Source of the DNA: DASXTK01 sp050744325
GTDB taxonomy: Bacteria > Actinomycetota > Acidimicrobiia > Acidimicrobiales > VFJN01
NCBI GenBank assembly: GCA_050744325.1
Contig: JBOGHK010000221.1
Span: forward strand, 62,001-126,000
DNA length: 64,000 nt
Direction: 5' to 3'
This document shows positions 8,601 to 15,925 of this stretch, in pieces; positions within the stretch are counted from its first letter, which is position 1, and every line of letters starts with the position of its first letter. The notes under the pieces are model-generated. The model saw only the letters and a program-made list of their open reading frames with translations. It was not told the origin of the DNA and searched no databases. Both the position numbers and the translations under genes were made by a program.

Positions 8601-8916
8601 GCTCCGACGACGGCAGCGACCGGTCCACGCGATCGCGCCCCAGGCCCAACGAGCGCTCCACACCCGTCCACAACGACAGCGGCGCCTGGTGACGCTCGGT
8701 GGCCTCACCCCACACCACCCGCACGTCCCGCCCACGCGCCTCGACCGCCAACGCATCGACCAGGCGGCTCTTGCCGATCCCGGCCTCCCCCACCACCAAG
8801 GCGACGGCGACCTCCCCCGCGAGCGCCCGGTCCAACGAACCCACCAGCGCCGCCAGCTCGCGGTCACGGCCAACGAACGCGTCCAGCGGCCGACGACGAC
8901 GCCTCACCGTCCGCAA
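5692..8916 (-). CDS. Large AAA/TPR ATPase, regulator-like, without LuxR HTH
   Basis: A 1074-residue protein. Residues 12-35 (FVGRDRELAAL) open an AAA_16/STAND-type ATPase domain with Walker A GEAGIGKS (about 43-50), a Walker B-like VVVLEDLHWADE, and the sensor region LLVGTSRG. A long alpha-helical repeat region (residues about 300-850) looks TPR-like. The C-terminus does not end in a LuxR helix-turn-helix. It carries a conserved module with LDARAKREYRRRLRDL, RAVGLDGRDR, ERARVNVTRSLRRA and FCSYSP ending in a TW pair, known from actinobacterial ATPases of this class. Likely a signalling or regulatory ATPase; target unknown. Start could be the TTG at 8916 or the GTG at 8907. A low-complexity DGPDESHGPDRSH stretch interrupts the ATPase domain. 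Confidence 0.75.
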   Translation of the reverse strand: MRTVRRRRRPLDAFVGRDRELAALVGSLDRALAGEVAVALVVGEAGIGKSRLVDALAVEARGRDVRVVWGEATERHQAPLSLWTGVERSLGLGRDRVDRSLPSSERRWETVELMGVELADVAPVVVVLEDLHWADEGSLWVLERLPRLLLGHQVLLVGTSRGDEPGAMALAGVRQQAMLVELSGLDVEAVERLIDALGPEGSDGPDESHGPDRSHRPDGSEASPGRRGGERVDAAELVARTAGNPLFLRELLALGGQEGRLPSVVSSVLQRSLARLDSDVRDALAVLALGGPATPLVVLTAALGTTVDDVMARFEAAAAADVVVLGTTGHAEFRHILLSETATATLVPSGRRALHAALAEAWRVLDDSPTGLARAAEHRLAALPTGDPGAACTEALDAVQSLRAIGDDGGAAALAAAADRTLEACGVGDLATRARLVVHLGHALDALGEELRAQEVFARAADLAIHVDQPELRAVAEVGACRKANPLVAYPERLRRLAAVEAALAPGDHPLRVGLLGRMSVLRCALPDALDAAHADGDAGVAMARRLRDPDLLVTALADRHFVPFGVAGLEARAEAADEIVALGERSGRPHIALQGYEWRYGDRLDQGDRNGANAALEALEVYALVMPSPRWRWSAMVRRANLHLVDGDRAGALARADEVAELGMEAAEEPEALGMVFSIRATTTSLWGRPDPGLGSLYQRLKASTGPFAALPFIGLMHARAACVLGEPERAAPIVQRYAADPEPLLAGLEGIHLVALLGSMAAELGAVEHAARLRRVLAPFRDRLGTGSGIQVLLPVATTLGRLAQLEGDIDAAVAYHQHAVALVSTMPSPTLLAHCATHLAQALAARRDDAEAATALDQAHRVAQPLGILVPEAGLDPSRAEAGGHRRPGASLRRTDGGWRVASPHGVGTVADSLGIAQLALLLAARPGAEIPATDLAGMDAAAVPTARDLGAGLDARAKREYRRRLRDLQDDIDEAESNNDPDRAALARIELDAIVRELRRAVGLDGRDRPSGSGAERARVNVTRSLRRAVAAIAAQVPDLGAHLERSLRTGRFCSYSPEPSAALTWEIDT

Positions 8917-8955
8917 CCTATCCGCGCGGACCGTGCCCGGCTCTGTCGGAGGTGG

Positions 8956-9564
8956 TCAGAGCCCAAGCCCAGAGCAGAGCTCGATCAATGCGTCGTCGGG
9001 CGCAAGCACTCCCGTGTCGATCTCGAACGCATAGCTCACGTGACGATGCACACTCATGGTCTGCACAGCGGTCATCCCCACCGGACGATCGCCCCGCGCC
9101 TGCTCGCGTCGGACCGCGATGTCAGGCGAGCAACGAATGCCCACCCAAGTCGGTTCGAGCTCGCCGAGCACGTCGAGCCAATCACCAAAGATCGCCTCGT
9201 CGACAACCACGTCATCGACGATGACATCCAGCCCGGACCGGACGCCGGCCACGGCGGCCTCGTGATAGGTGCGCAACACCTGCCGACACGTCTCACCGAC
9301 ACGCAGCACCCGACCGTTCGGCGTGGACTCGAAGCGGAGACCACTCCCAGCATGCTCGCCCGGACCCGACGCGAGACCCAGGTCCACCCATGCCGCCGGG
9401 AGCTTCGAGAGGAAATCGTCGATCCCGACGAGCAGCCAGAACTCGCCACGTGCCGCACGACGGTCGCGAAAGGCCGTCGCTAGCGTCGTCTTACCGGAGC
9501 TCGACGCCCCATTGAGGATGACCAGCCGGCCAGGTGGAACCACTGAGCAGACGCTACCGACCAC
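8956..9564 (-). CDS. Chloramphenicol phosphotransferase-like P-loop kinase
   Basis: A 202-residue protein resembling the CPT family, which phosphorylates chloramphenicol in Streptomyces venezuelae but whose homologues mostly have unknown substrates. Walker A is NGASSSGKTT near residue 18; the likely catalytic aspartate lies in VGIDDFL, placed as in CPT. A second acidic motif, VIVDDVVVD, and the RCSPDIAVRREQARGDR segment (lid arginines) fit the family. The GTG at 9564 is one possible start; a GTG at 9543 is another. The 5' end overlaps the tail of a dead conjugation-type ATPase gene. Antibiotic resistance is possible but not shown. Confidence 0.7.
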   Translation of the reverse strand: MVGSVCSVVPPGRLVILNGASSSGKTTLATAFRDRRAARGEFWLLVGIDDFLSKLPAAWVDLGLASGPGEHAGSGLRFESTPNGRVLRVGETCRQVLRTYHEAAVAGVRSGLDVIVDDVVVDEAIFGDWLDVLGELEPTWVGIRCSPDIAVRREQARGDRPVGMTAVQTMSVHRHVSYAFEIDTGVLAPDDALIELCSGLGL

Positions 9565-9880
9565 CGTCGGTCAGGCCGAGGCGGTCGGTGAAGGGGATGT
9601 GCTCGTCTTTGGGGTCCGCGATGGCGATCCAGCGGCCAGCGCGAGGCCGTGGCCCTAGATCGACGCCATACGGACGAGCACGCACTTCACCAGGGCGCTC
9701 TTGCCGGGGCCGGGCTCGCCGAGCACCCAGACGTTGGGGTTGGTCACGGCGCCCATGGCGTATGCCTTGAAGGGGCCCAGCAGAACGGGGCCGCCACCGG
9801 CGAGAAGGTCGACGCCGATGTAGGCGCCACGAGCCCCGGATGAGCCGACGTGGATGGCTGATCTGTGTGGTCGTGCTCAC
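9554..9880 (-). pseudogene. Relic of a conjugation/secretion-type ATP-binding protein
   Basis: A short central piece of an actinobacterial VirB4/TraC-like ATPase. One frame gives RGAYIGVDLLAGG, LGPFKAYAMGAVTNPN and Walker A LGEPGPGKSALVK, then a TAG at 9655-9657 where tyrosine is expected. The continuation GRWIAIADPKDEHIPF lies in another frame after about 9645. Nonsense and frameshift together, plus missing N- and C-terminal parts, mean it is dead. It suggests that an integrative conjugative element or plasmid once sat here. Confidence 0.7.
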
Positions 9881-9912
9881 CGGTGGGTGTGGGGTTCGAG
9901 GAGTGCGGCCAC

Positions 9913-9939
9913 GTGGATCGAGGCTAAACCTCGATCCAC
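9913..9939. repeat. Perfect 11-bp inverted repeat, 5-base loop
   Basis: Arms GTGGATCGAGG (9913-9923) and CCTCGATCCAC (9929-9939) flank the loop CTAAA. There is no T-run on either side. It lies in the roughly 140-base gap between the ATPase relic and the broken sugar isomerase gene; the rest of that gap shows no gene. It could be a terminator-like hairpin or an element end. Confidence 0.6.
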
Positions 9940-10023
9940 CGATGAGCTGAGGGTCGAGGGGCCGCATATCCGCGGGCCTCCCTGTGCTGGGCGTCCCGGT
10001 GGTCGGCGGATCGGTTCAGCGGG

Positions 10024-10841
10024 TCACGGCGGTCTGGCCGTGGTCCGCCACCATGTCCCGGCGACGGTGAGAACCAGGCGCGCGTAGTCGGCGGTCCCCA
10101 GCTCGCGGCGCAGCACGTCGTTGGGCACCTCCAGCGAGTAGGGCACGGCCGGGAGTCCGTCGAGCAGCACCCGCAGCGGCAGGCCGCGGTAGCCCGGCAG
10201 GGCCCGGGCCGCCCGGGCCGTGTGGATCACCCCTTCGACCGTGTGCGGGGGCTCGGCCGGTGCGTCGCACAGCTGGACGAAGCGGAACCACCCCTCCGGG
10301 AGCGTCGCCAGCTGGTCCAGCGCCGATGAGGAGCGGAAGAAGTGGAGGGCGTCGACCAGGATCCCGGCGTTGGGTCGATCGACGGCCTCGACCAACGCGG
10401 CTGCCGTGGCCAGGTCGCCGGTTTCGGTCCACGACGGGAACTCGAGGTCGACCGTGAGCCCGAAGTCGAGGGCCAGGTCGCACAGCCGGCCGAACCGGTC
10501 GACCGCCCGCGACCGGTCCGGGTCGGGAGCTGGCCGATGACGTGCCGGGCGCCGACGGCAGCCGCGACGTCCAGGACCTCCAGGTACTGGTCCGGCTCGT
10601 CGTCGGGGCCGAGTCGAGCCAGCTCCACGTCGAGCACCTGCAAGCCGGTGTCCGCCAGCCGGGCCACCACCTGGCGAACCATCGCCGGATCTCCCGCGAG
10701 GGGGGCGACGGATTCGCCGGGCGCGACCGGCGTCGTCCGGATGCTGGCGTAGTCGTAGCCGGCGGCGACAGCGAACTCGACCAGCTCCAGCGCGCTGGTG
10801 CCGAGCACGGTGAGGTGGGCGAGCGAGAACTTAGGCCCCAT
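10024..10841 (-). pseudogene. Sugar phosphate isomerase/epimerase (TIM barrel), frameshifted
   Basis: A xylose-isomerase-like TIM-barrel protein of the IolE/AP-endonuclease-2 group. The N-terminal part MGPKFSLAHLTVLGTSALEL, then ELVEFAVAAGYDYASIR, and GARHVIGQ is in one frame from the ATG at 10841. Past about 10530 the continuation APDPDRSRAVDRFGRLCDLA, LTVDLEFPSW, NAGILVDALHFFRS, RFVQLCDAPAE and LRVLLDG lies in another frame to the TGA at 10024. Inserting one base near 10527-10533 would restore about 272 residues with metal-ligand-like E, D and H positions. A single defect means sequencing error is quite possible. The surroundings are full of gene relics, which favours decay. Confidence 0.7.
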
Positions 10842-10859
10842 GGTCCGCTCCCTTTGGCC

Positions 10860-11008
10860 TCACAGCGGCGGCGTGCCGTGGAAGTCGCCGAACAGCTCCT
10901 GCTCGGACGGTCGGTCCTCGGGGATGGGGTGGCTCACCCAGCTCACGTTGAGGTGGTGCCGGAGGCTGATGTTCTCGTTGGTGACGTTCCCGCCCCAGAC
11001 CCCGCAGC
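10860..11008 (-). pseudogene. Aldehyde dehydrogenase C-terminal fragment
   Basis: The minus strand encodes GCGVWGGNVTNENISLRHHL, then a C-terminal tail with EQELFGDFHG and a TGA at 10860. This pattern is the C-terminal end of some aldehyde dehydrogenases, including CoA-acylating types. Upstream of about 11008 the DNA changes to a livM-like sequence in the other orientation, so only some 48 residues remain. The subfamily cannot be told. Confidence 0.5.
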
Positions 11009-11540
11009 CCCATCGCGGGCCTGACCTGCATGGTGTTCAGCGTGCTGATCGGCTTCCCTGCCTTGAGGGTGCAGGGCCGTGGCTGGCCTTCGTGACGCTG
11101 GCGTTCAACCTGCTGGTATTCCTGGTCGTCAACAACGAGGAGGGGCTCACCGAAGGGTCCCGCGGCATCCGGGCCTTCAAGGCCCTGCGCGACAACCCGG
11201 CACGGGCCGCGAGCCTCGGGGTCGACATCCGGACCTACACGCTGCTGGCGTTCTCGATCGGCGCCGGGCAGGCCGGCGTGGCAGGTGCGCTGTACGCCCG
11301 CCTCATCGAGTACATCGAGCCGCGGGCCTTCTACATCGGGCAGTCGTTCGACTTCTTCCTGGCCACCGTGGTCGGCGGGCTGGGCTCTCTGGTCGGACCG
11401 TTCATCGGGTCTCGTTCATCACCGTCCTCACCGACCGCCTGCGCTTCACCGGCGACTACTACCGGGTCTGGTTCGGCCTGTTCGTGATCCTGGTGCGGCA
11501 GGTGTTCGGCTTGCTGCATGACCTCCGCGACCAGGGGTCA
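11006..11540 (+). pseudogene. Branched-chain amino acid ABC permease fragment (LivM-like)
   Basis: Remnant of the inner-membrane permease of a branched-chain amino acid importer. Segments in order: SPIAGLTCMVFSVLIGFPAL; then after a one-base frameshift near 11085, WLAFVTLAFNLLVFLVV; the signature region FKALRDNPARAASLGVDIRT; YTLLAFSIGAGQAGVAGALY; FFLATVVGGLGSLVGPFIG; then a second break near 11405 and the terminal helix FITVLTDRLRF. The N-terminal third is absent. Two frame breaks and truncation mean it is dead. Confidence 0.85.
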
Positions 11541-11737
11541 CCGTGCTGATGATCGAGCAGAACGCTAAGCAGGCCCTCGAGACCAGCGACTACGGCCTGG
11601 TGCTCCAGCAGGGACGGCTGGCGCTGGCCGGCCGGGCCAGAGACGTCCTCGTCCACCCCGAGATCGGCCACCTGTTCCTCGGCGGTGTGATGCACACCAG
11701 GCAATCGGGCGTGGGCGACGGGCTGGTGGAGCCTTAA
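11522..11737 (+). pseudogene. Branched-chain amino acid ABC ATPase C-terminal fragment (LivF-like)
   Basis: About 65 residues from the C-terminus of LivF: GVTVLMIEQNAKQALETSDY, then GLVLQQGRLALAGRARDVL and the HLFLGG end. The Walker A, signature and Walker B parts are missing. It follows the livM fragment directly, so one transporter operon has collapsed, leaving two adjoining scraps. The stop lies 12 bases before the aroKB start. Confidence 0.8.
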
Positions 11738-11748
11738 CATCGGGGTCC

Positions 11749-13368
11749 TTGTCCGGGCCCCACCACCCAGCGCGTTCACTGTCGGGCGACGGCCGCCGCA
11801 ACGTCGTGCTCACAGGCTTCATGGGCACCGGCAAGACGACCGTGGGGCGGCTGCTGGCCGCGGAGCTGGGCTTCGAGTTCGTCGACACCGACGTGCTCAT
11901 CGAGCAGCGCCACGGACCGATCCCCGCCATCTTCGCCGACCAGGGTGAGCAGGCGTTCCGCGACATCGAGCGGGGGATCGCGGCCGAGCTCGCGTCCCGG
12001 ACCGGCCTGGTGATCTCCACCGGCGGGCGGATGATGCTCGACCCAGCCAACGTGCGGGCCCTGAGCGCGAACGGCCGGGTCTTCTGCCTGGTCGCCACAC
12101 CCGAGGAGGTGTTCGACCGGGTCACCAACGACCCGTCCCGCGTCGACCGGCCACTGCTCCGGGTGCCCGACCCGCGCCAGCGGATCGTCGAGCTGATGAC
12201 CGAGCGCGACCCGGAGTACCGCCGGTTCCCCCAGCTGATCACCGACCAGCTGACCCCGGAGGCCGTCGCGCGCGACCTCCGAACGGTGACGTCCTCGGAC
12301 CCACGCACCTACGCCATCGACCACCCCGCCGGTGGCTACGACTTCGCGGTCGGCGCAGGCCTGCTGCCATTCGTCCGCCAGCTGACGGGCATCGAGGGGC
12401 CGATGGTCGTGGTCACCGACGACCGGGTCGGCGACCTGTACGTGCCGAGCTGTGGTGCCGTCGACCTGGAGATCCGGCTCCCGGCAGGTCACGGGCGCAA
12501 GTCGATGCGTTCGGTGGAGTACGTGTACGACAAGCTCCTCGACGCCGAGATCGACCGCTCGGCCACGGTGGTCTCGCTGGGCACCAGCGTCGTCGAGGAC
12601 GTCGCTGGCTTCGTCGCCGCGACCTACCTCCGCGGCCTCGACCTGGTCCACTGCCCGACCAACCTCATCGCGATGATCGACACCAGCATCGGCGGCAAGG
12701 TCGGCCTGGACCGGCCCCACGGGCGCAACCTGGTGGGGTTGTTCAAGCAGCCGACGGCGGTCGTCGCCGACGTCGCGACCCTCCAGACCCTCGAGCCCCG
12801 GGAGTTCGCCGCGGGGATGGCCGAGGTCGTAAAGCACGGGCTGATCGCCGGGTCCGACCTCCTGGCCCAGGTCGAGGCGGGGGAGTGGCGCGAGGTCGAC
12901 AACGCCCTGCCCGGCGCCCTGGGTCGGCTGCAGGCACTGGTCGCACAGGCGATCCAGGTCAAGATCGCCATCGTCCAGGAGGACCCGTTCGAGCAGGGTC
13001 GGCGGGCCGTCCTCCACCTGGGCCACACGTTCGCCTACGCCATCGAGCACACCACCGGCGGGGCGGTCAACCATGGCGAGGCGGTCGGCATCGGCATGGT
13101 CGCCGCGGCCCGCCTGTCCGAGCGGAGCGGCCTGGCCAAGCCGGGGCTGGCCGACTACGTCGAGTCGCTGGTCGTCCACGTTGGCCTGAGCCCCCGGCTG
13201 CCGTACCCGATCTCGGCGGCCGAGCTGGTCGAGGCGATGCGCCAAGACAAGAAGCGACGCGGCGCACGCCTGCGATTCGTGCTCCCCCGCGATGTCGGCG
13301 ACGTGGTGGTCACCGACGAGGTCGACCCCACGGACCTGTCGGCGGTCCTCGCTTCCCTGAACCTCTGA
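11749..13368 (+). CDS. aroKB: Shikimate kinase - 3-dehydroquinate synthase-like fusion
   Basis: A 539-residue two-domain protein. Residues about 17-180 are a shikimate kinase: Walker A GFMGTGKTT, DTDVLIE, GEQAFRDIE, STGGRMM (third glycine replaced by R), DRPLLR. Residues about 195-539 are a DHQ synthase: GHGRKSMRSVEYVYDKLL, DTSIGGKVGLD, NLVGLFKQP, zinc ligands in GMAEVVKHGLI, LGHTF and NHGEAVG, all kept. Some canonical positions differ: the NAD-loop GGGVVGD is GTSVVED, the GKN motif is GRN, and the RxxxNxGHTxxH block reads RAVLHLGHTFAY. It probably makes dehydroquinate, as no other aroB is in the window, but a related sugar-phosphate cyclase is possible. The TTG start at 11749 is provisional. 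Confidence 0.85.
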   Translation: MSGPHHPARSLSGDGRRNVVLTGFMGTGKTTVGRLLAAELGFEFVDTDVLIEQRHGPIPAIFADQGEQAFRDIERGIAAELASRTGLVISTGGRMMLDPANVRALSANGRVFCLVATPEEVFDRVTNDPSRVDRPLLRVPDPRQRIVELMTERDPEYRRFPQLITDQLTPEAVARDLRTVTSSDPRTYAIDHPAGGYDFAVGAGLLPFVRQLTGIEGPMVVVTDDRVGDLYVPSCGAVDLEIRLPAGHGRKSMRSVEYVYDKLLDAEIDRSATVVSLGTSVVEDVAGFVAATYLRGLDLVHCPTNLIAMIDTSIGGKVGLDRPHGRNLVGLFKQPTAVVADVATLQTLEPREFAAGMAEVVKHGLIAGSDLLAQVEAGEWREVDNALPGALGRLQALVAQAIQVKIAIVQEDPFEQGRRAVLHLGHTFAYAIEHTTGGAVNHGEAVGIGMVAAARLSERSGLAKPGLADYVESLVVHVGLSPRLPYPISAAELVEAMRQDKKRRGARLRFVLPRDVGDVVVTDEVDPTDLSAVLASLNL

Positions 13369-13371
13369 CCG

Positions 13372-13396
13372 CGGATCGGACAGGTTGTCCGATCCG
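13372..13396 (+). terminator. Hairpin after aroKB
   Basis: Perfect 11-bp inverted repeat, CGGATCGGACA (13372-13382) and TGTCCGATCCG (13386-13396), with a 3-base loop, 3 bases after the aroKB stop. No T-run follows, as is common for actinobacterial terminators. Confidence 0.6.
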
Positions 13397-13450
13397 GAGC
13401 GCAGGTTGCGACTGACAGTACGGGCATCGGGTTGATGTGATCGATGGGCC

Positions 13451-14161
13451 ATGACGCAGATCCCGCCGCAGTACCCGCCGCCGGTGCCGGGCCCGTCGAC
13501 GCAGCCTCCGGGTCGACGGCAGGCCGGCTGGGAACCCTCGCCCGGCGGCCCGCCGCCCGGGCCTCGTCAGCAGCGCGGGGGGCCGCCCGGTGGCGGACCG
13601 CCAGGCGGGATGCAGCCACCGCCGCGGAAGGGCTCCGGATCGGGATCGGGGCTCAAGGTCGTGCTGGCGCTCGCGGTCGTCGCGGTCGTCGTCGTCGGCG
13701 GGTTCGTGCTGCTGGGAGGCGGCGACGACCGCGACGATGGCAGTGGCGGGGAGGGCGATGGCGATCCCGCCCAGGTGTTGGTGGACTTCCTCGCCGCCAG
13801 CAATGCCGGCGACTGCACGACGGCGATGGGCCTCCTCACCGAGGCATCGGTGGCGGTGACCGGCGGCGCAGGTCTCCCCGAAGCGATCGCCGCGTGCGAG
13901 GCCGAGCTGGCGGGCGGCGGCGAGATGGTCGGCGCTGGCGTGACCGTGAGCGACACCGAGGTCGTCAGCAACGACGGGACGACTGCCGTGGTGGCGATCA
14001 CGGCCACCGTCGACGGATCGACCGAGACCACCGAGATGACCCTGCGCGACGAGAACGGTGCGTGGAGGATCGACCTCACCGACATCGGCGGCAGTGCGTC
14101 GTCGGGCGGCGGGGCCGGTGGCGACTCCGCCGAGGCTCCCCCGGCTCAGTCCTCCCCCTGA
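13451..14161 (+). CDS. Membrane-anchored protein with extracytoplasmic domain (DUF4878-like)
   Basis: A 236-residue protein of unknown function. Residues 1-65 are a proline/glycine-rich cytoplasmic segment with PPQYPPPVPGP and PPGGGPPGG repeats. One transmembrane helix follows (LKVVLALAVVAVVVVGGFVL, about 68-87), then an acidic linker and a small domain with two cysteines (GDCTTAMGLL and AIAACEAEL) and a late ENGAWRIDL strand. This is the look of NTF2-like DUF4878/lumazine-binding-like domains on single-pass proteins of actinobacteria. The ATG at 13451 is the natural start. It stands between aroKB and an amidase gene. Confidence 0.65.
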   Translation: MTQIPPQYPPPVPGPSTQPPGRRQAGWEPSPGGPPPGPRQQRGGPPGGGPPGGMQPPPRKGSGSGSGLKVVLALAVVAVVVVGGFVLLGGGDDRDDGSGGEGDGDPAQVLVDFLAASNAGDCTTAMGLLTEASVAVTGGAGLPEAIAACEAELAGGGEMVGAGVTVSDTEVVSNDGTTAVVAITATVDGSTETTEMTLRDENGAWRIDLTDIGGSASSGGGAGGDSAEAPPAQSSP

Positions 14162-14239
14162 CCACCCCGGGTGGTGACCGCGGCAGAGCTTCGGCCTGCG
14201 GCCTACGGTCGGCGGACGAGACGTTCGGAGGGGGGACCT

Positions 14240-15883
14240 ATGAACGATTCGTCACTCGCCCGCCGCGAGTTCCTCCAGGCCGGGGCGGCCGCCGCGTTGG
14301 CGTCGCCGCTCGCCGCGACGGCGCTCGGTGCAAGCCCGGTAGGAGCCACCGCGCCGGCGCCCGCCCGCCACGGCCGCGACATCGAGGAAGCCACGATCGC
14401 CGAGCTCCAGGCCGACATGGCCGACGGTCGCCTCACCGCCCGCGGCCTGGTCCGGCGCTACCTGGACCGCATACGCCAGATCGACCGCCGCGGCCCGCGC
14501 CTCAACAGCGTGATCGAGCTGAACCCCGACGCCGAGAGCATCGCGCGCGACCTGGATCGCGAGCGACGACAGGGCCGGGTCCGTGGGCCGCTCCACGGCA
14601 TCCCGATCCTGCTCAAGGACAACATCGACACGGCCGATCGCATGATGACCACGGCTGGCTCACTGGCCCTCGCCGGCCCGGCCCCAGCCCAGGAGGCCAC
14701 CGTCGCGGCACGGCTCCGGGCGGCCGGCGCGGTCGTCCTCGGCAAGACCAACCTCAGCGAATGGGCGAACTTCCGCTCGACCCACTCGTCGAGCGGGTGG
14801 TCGGGCCGGGGTGGCCAGACCCGCAACCCCTACGTCCTCGACCGCAACCCGTGCGGATCCAGCTCCGGTTCGGGGGCTGCCGCCTCGGCCAACCTCTGCG
14901 CCGCGGCGGTCGGGACCGAGACCGACGGCTCGATCGTCTGCCCGGCGGGCGCCAACGGGGTGGTCGGTCTGAAGCCGACGGTCGGGCTCACGAGCCGAGC
15001 CGGGGTGGTGCCGATCGCCCACAGCCAGGACACCGTCGGTCCCCACGGCCGAACGGTGGCCGACGCGGCGGCGGTGTTGGGCGCGCTGGCCAGCACCCAG
15101 GCCGACCCACGGGATCCGGCCACCACCGAGCATCGCGACCAGGTGTTCTCGGACTACGCGCAGTTCGTCGATCCCGACGGTCTGGCCGGCGCCCGCATCG
15201 GTGTCGCCCGCGCGGGCGTCACCGGCTACAGCGAGGAGACGGACCGGGTCTTCGACGCCGGCATCGAGGCCATGCGCGACGCCGGGGCCGTGGTCGTCGA
15301 TCCGGCCGACATCCCCACCATCGACCAGGTCAACGCGGGCTCCGAGGAGGTCACGGTGCTGGTCTTCGAGTTCCTCCGCGACCTCGACGCCTACCTCGCC
15401 ACCCGGTCCGGCGTGCCGATCGCGACGCTGGCCGACGCCGTCGCCTTCAACCAGGAGCACGCGGACGAGGAGCTGAAGTGGTTCGGGCAGGAGTGGTTCG
15501 AGCTCGCCGCATCCGATCCCTTCAGCGAGGCGGAGTACCAGGCCGCGCTGGCCGAGGCGCGGCGGATCGGAGGCCCCGACGGCATCGATGCGGTGCTCGG
15601 CCAGCATCGGCTCGACGCGATCGTGGCACCGACCGGTTCACCCGCGTGGCCGACCGACCTGGTGAACGGCGACCACTTCCTGGGTGGCAGCTCGGCCCCG
15701 GCGGCGATCGCCGGGTATCCGCTGATCAGCGTGCCTGCCGGGGACGCCTTCGGCCTGCCGGTCGGCGTCACCTTCATGGGCTCCGCGTTCAGCGAGCCCA
15801 CGCTGATCCGGCTGGCCTCGGGCTTCGAGCACGTCACCGCGGCACGCCGCAAGCCCGACTTCGTGCCCACCCTCGACACCTGA
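14240..15883 (+). CDS. Tat-exported amidase-signature hydrolase
   Basis: A 547-residue amidase of the Ser-cisSer-Lys class. The catalytic lysine is in LLKDNIDTAD, the cis-serine in CGSSSGSGAA and the nucleophilic serine in TETDGSIVCPA. The N-terminus has a twin-arginine signal, LARREFLQAG, with a hydrophobic alanine-rich stretch and an ATAPAPA cleavage-like region, so it acts outside the membrane. I chose the ATG at 14240 because a strong GGAGGGGG ribosome site precedes it and the Tat motif then lies at residues 7-15; an earlier in-frame GTG at 14171 would bury the signal. Substrate unknown; related proteins act on amides, peptide amides or aryl-acylamides. Confidence 0.9.
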   Translation: MNDSSLARREFLQAGAAAALASPLAATALGASPVGATAPAPARHGRDIEEATIAELQADMADGRLTARGLVRRYLDRIRQIDRRGPRLNSVIELNPDAESIARDLDRERRQGRVRGPLHGIPILLKDNIDTADRMMTTAGSLALAGPAPAQEATVAARLRAAGAVVLGKTNLSEWANFRSTHSSSGWSGRGGQTRNPYVLDRNPCGSSSGSGAAASANLCAAAVGTETDGSIVCPAGANGVVGLKPTVGLTSRAGVVPIAHSQDTVGPHGRTVADAAAVLGALASTQADPRDPATTEHRDQVFSDYAQFVDPDGLAGARIGVARAGVTGYSEETDRVFDAGIEAMRDAGAVVVDPADIPTIDQVNAGSEEVTVLVFEFLRDLDAYLATRSGVPIATLADAVAFNQEHADEELKWFGQEWFELAASDPFSEAEYQAALAEARRIGGPDGIDAVLGQHRLDAIVAPTGSPAWPTDLVNGDHFLGGSSAPAAIAGYPLISVPAGDAFGLPVGVTFMGSAFSEPTLIRLASGFEHVTAARRKPDFVPTLDT

Positions 15884-15925
15884 CGGCTCCGATGGTCGGA
15901 CATAGCCCCAGTAGGCTGGCCCTTC

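Noticed and set aside
10798..11030. Open frame reading from antisense of the sugar isomerase into livM
   Set aside because: The first 75 residues are a shadow of minus-strand relics; only the part after about 11006 is livM-like.
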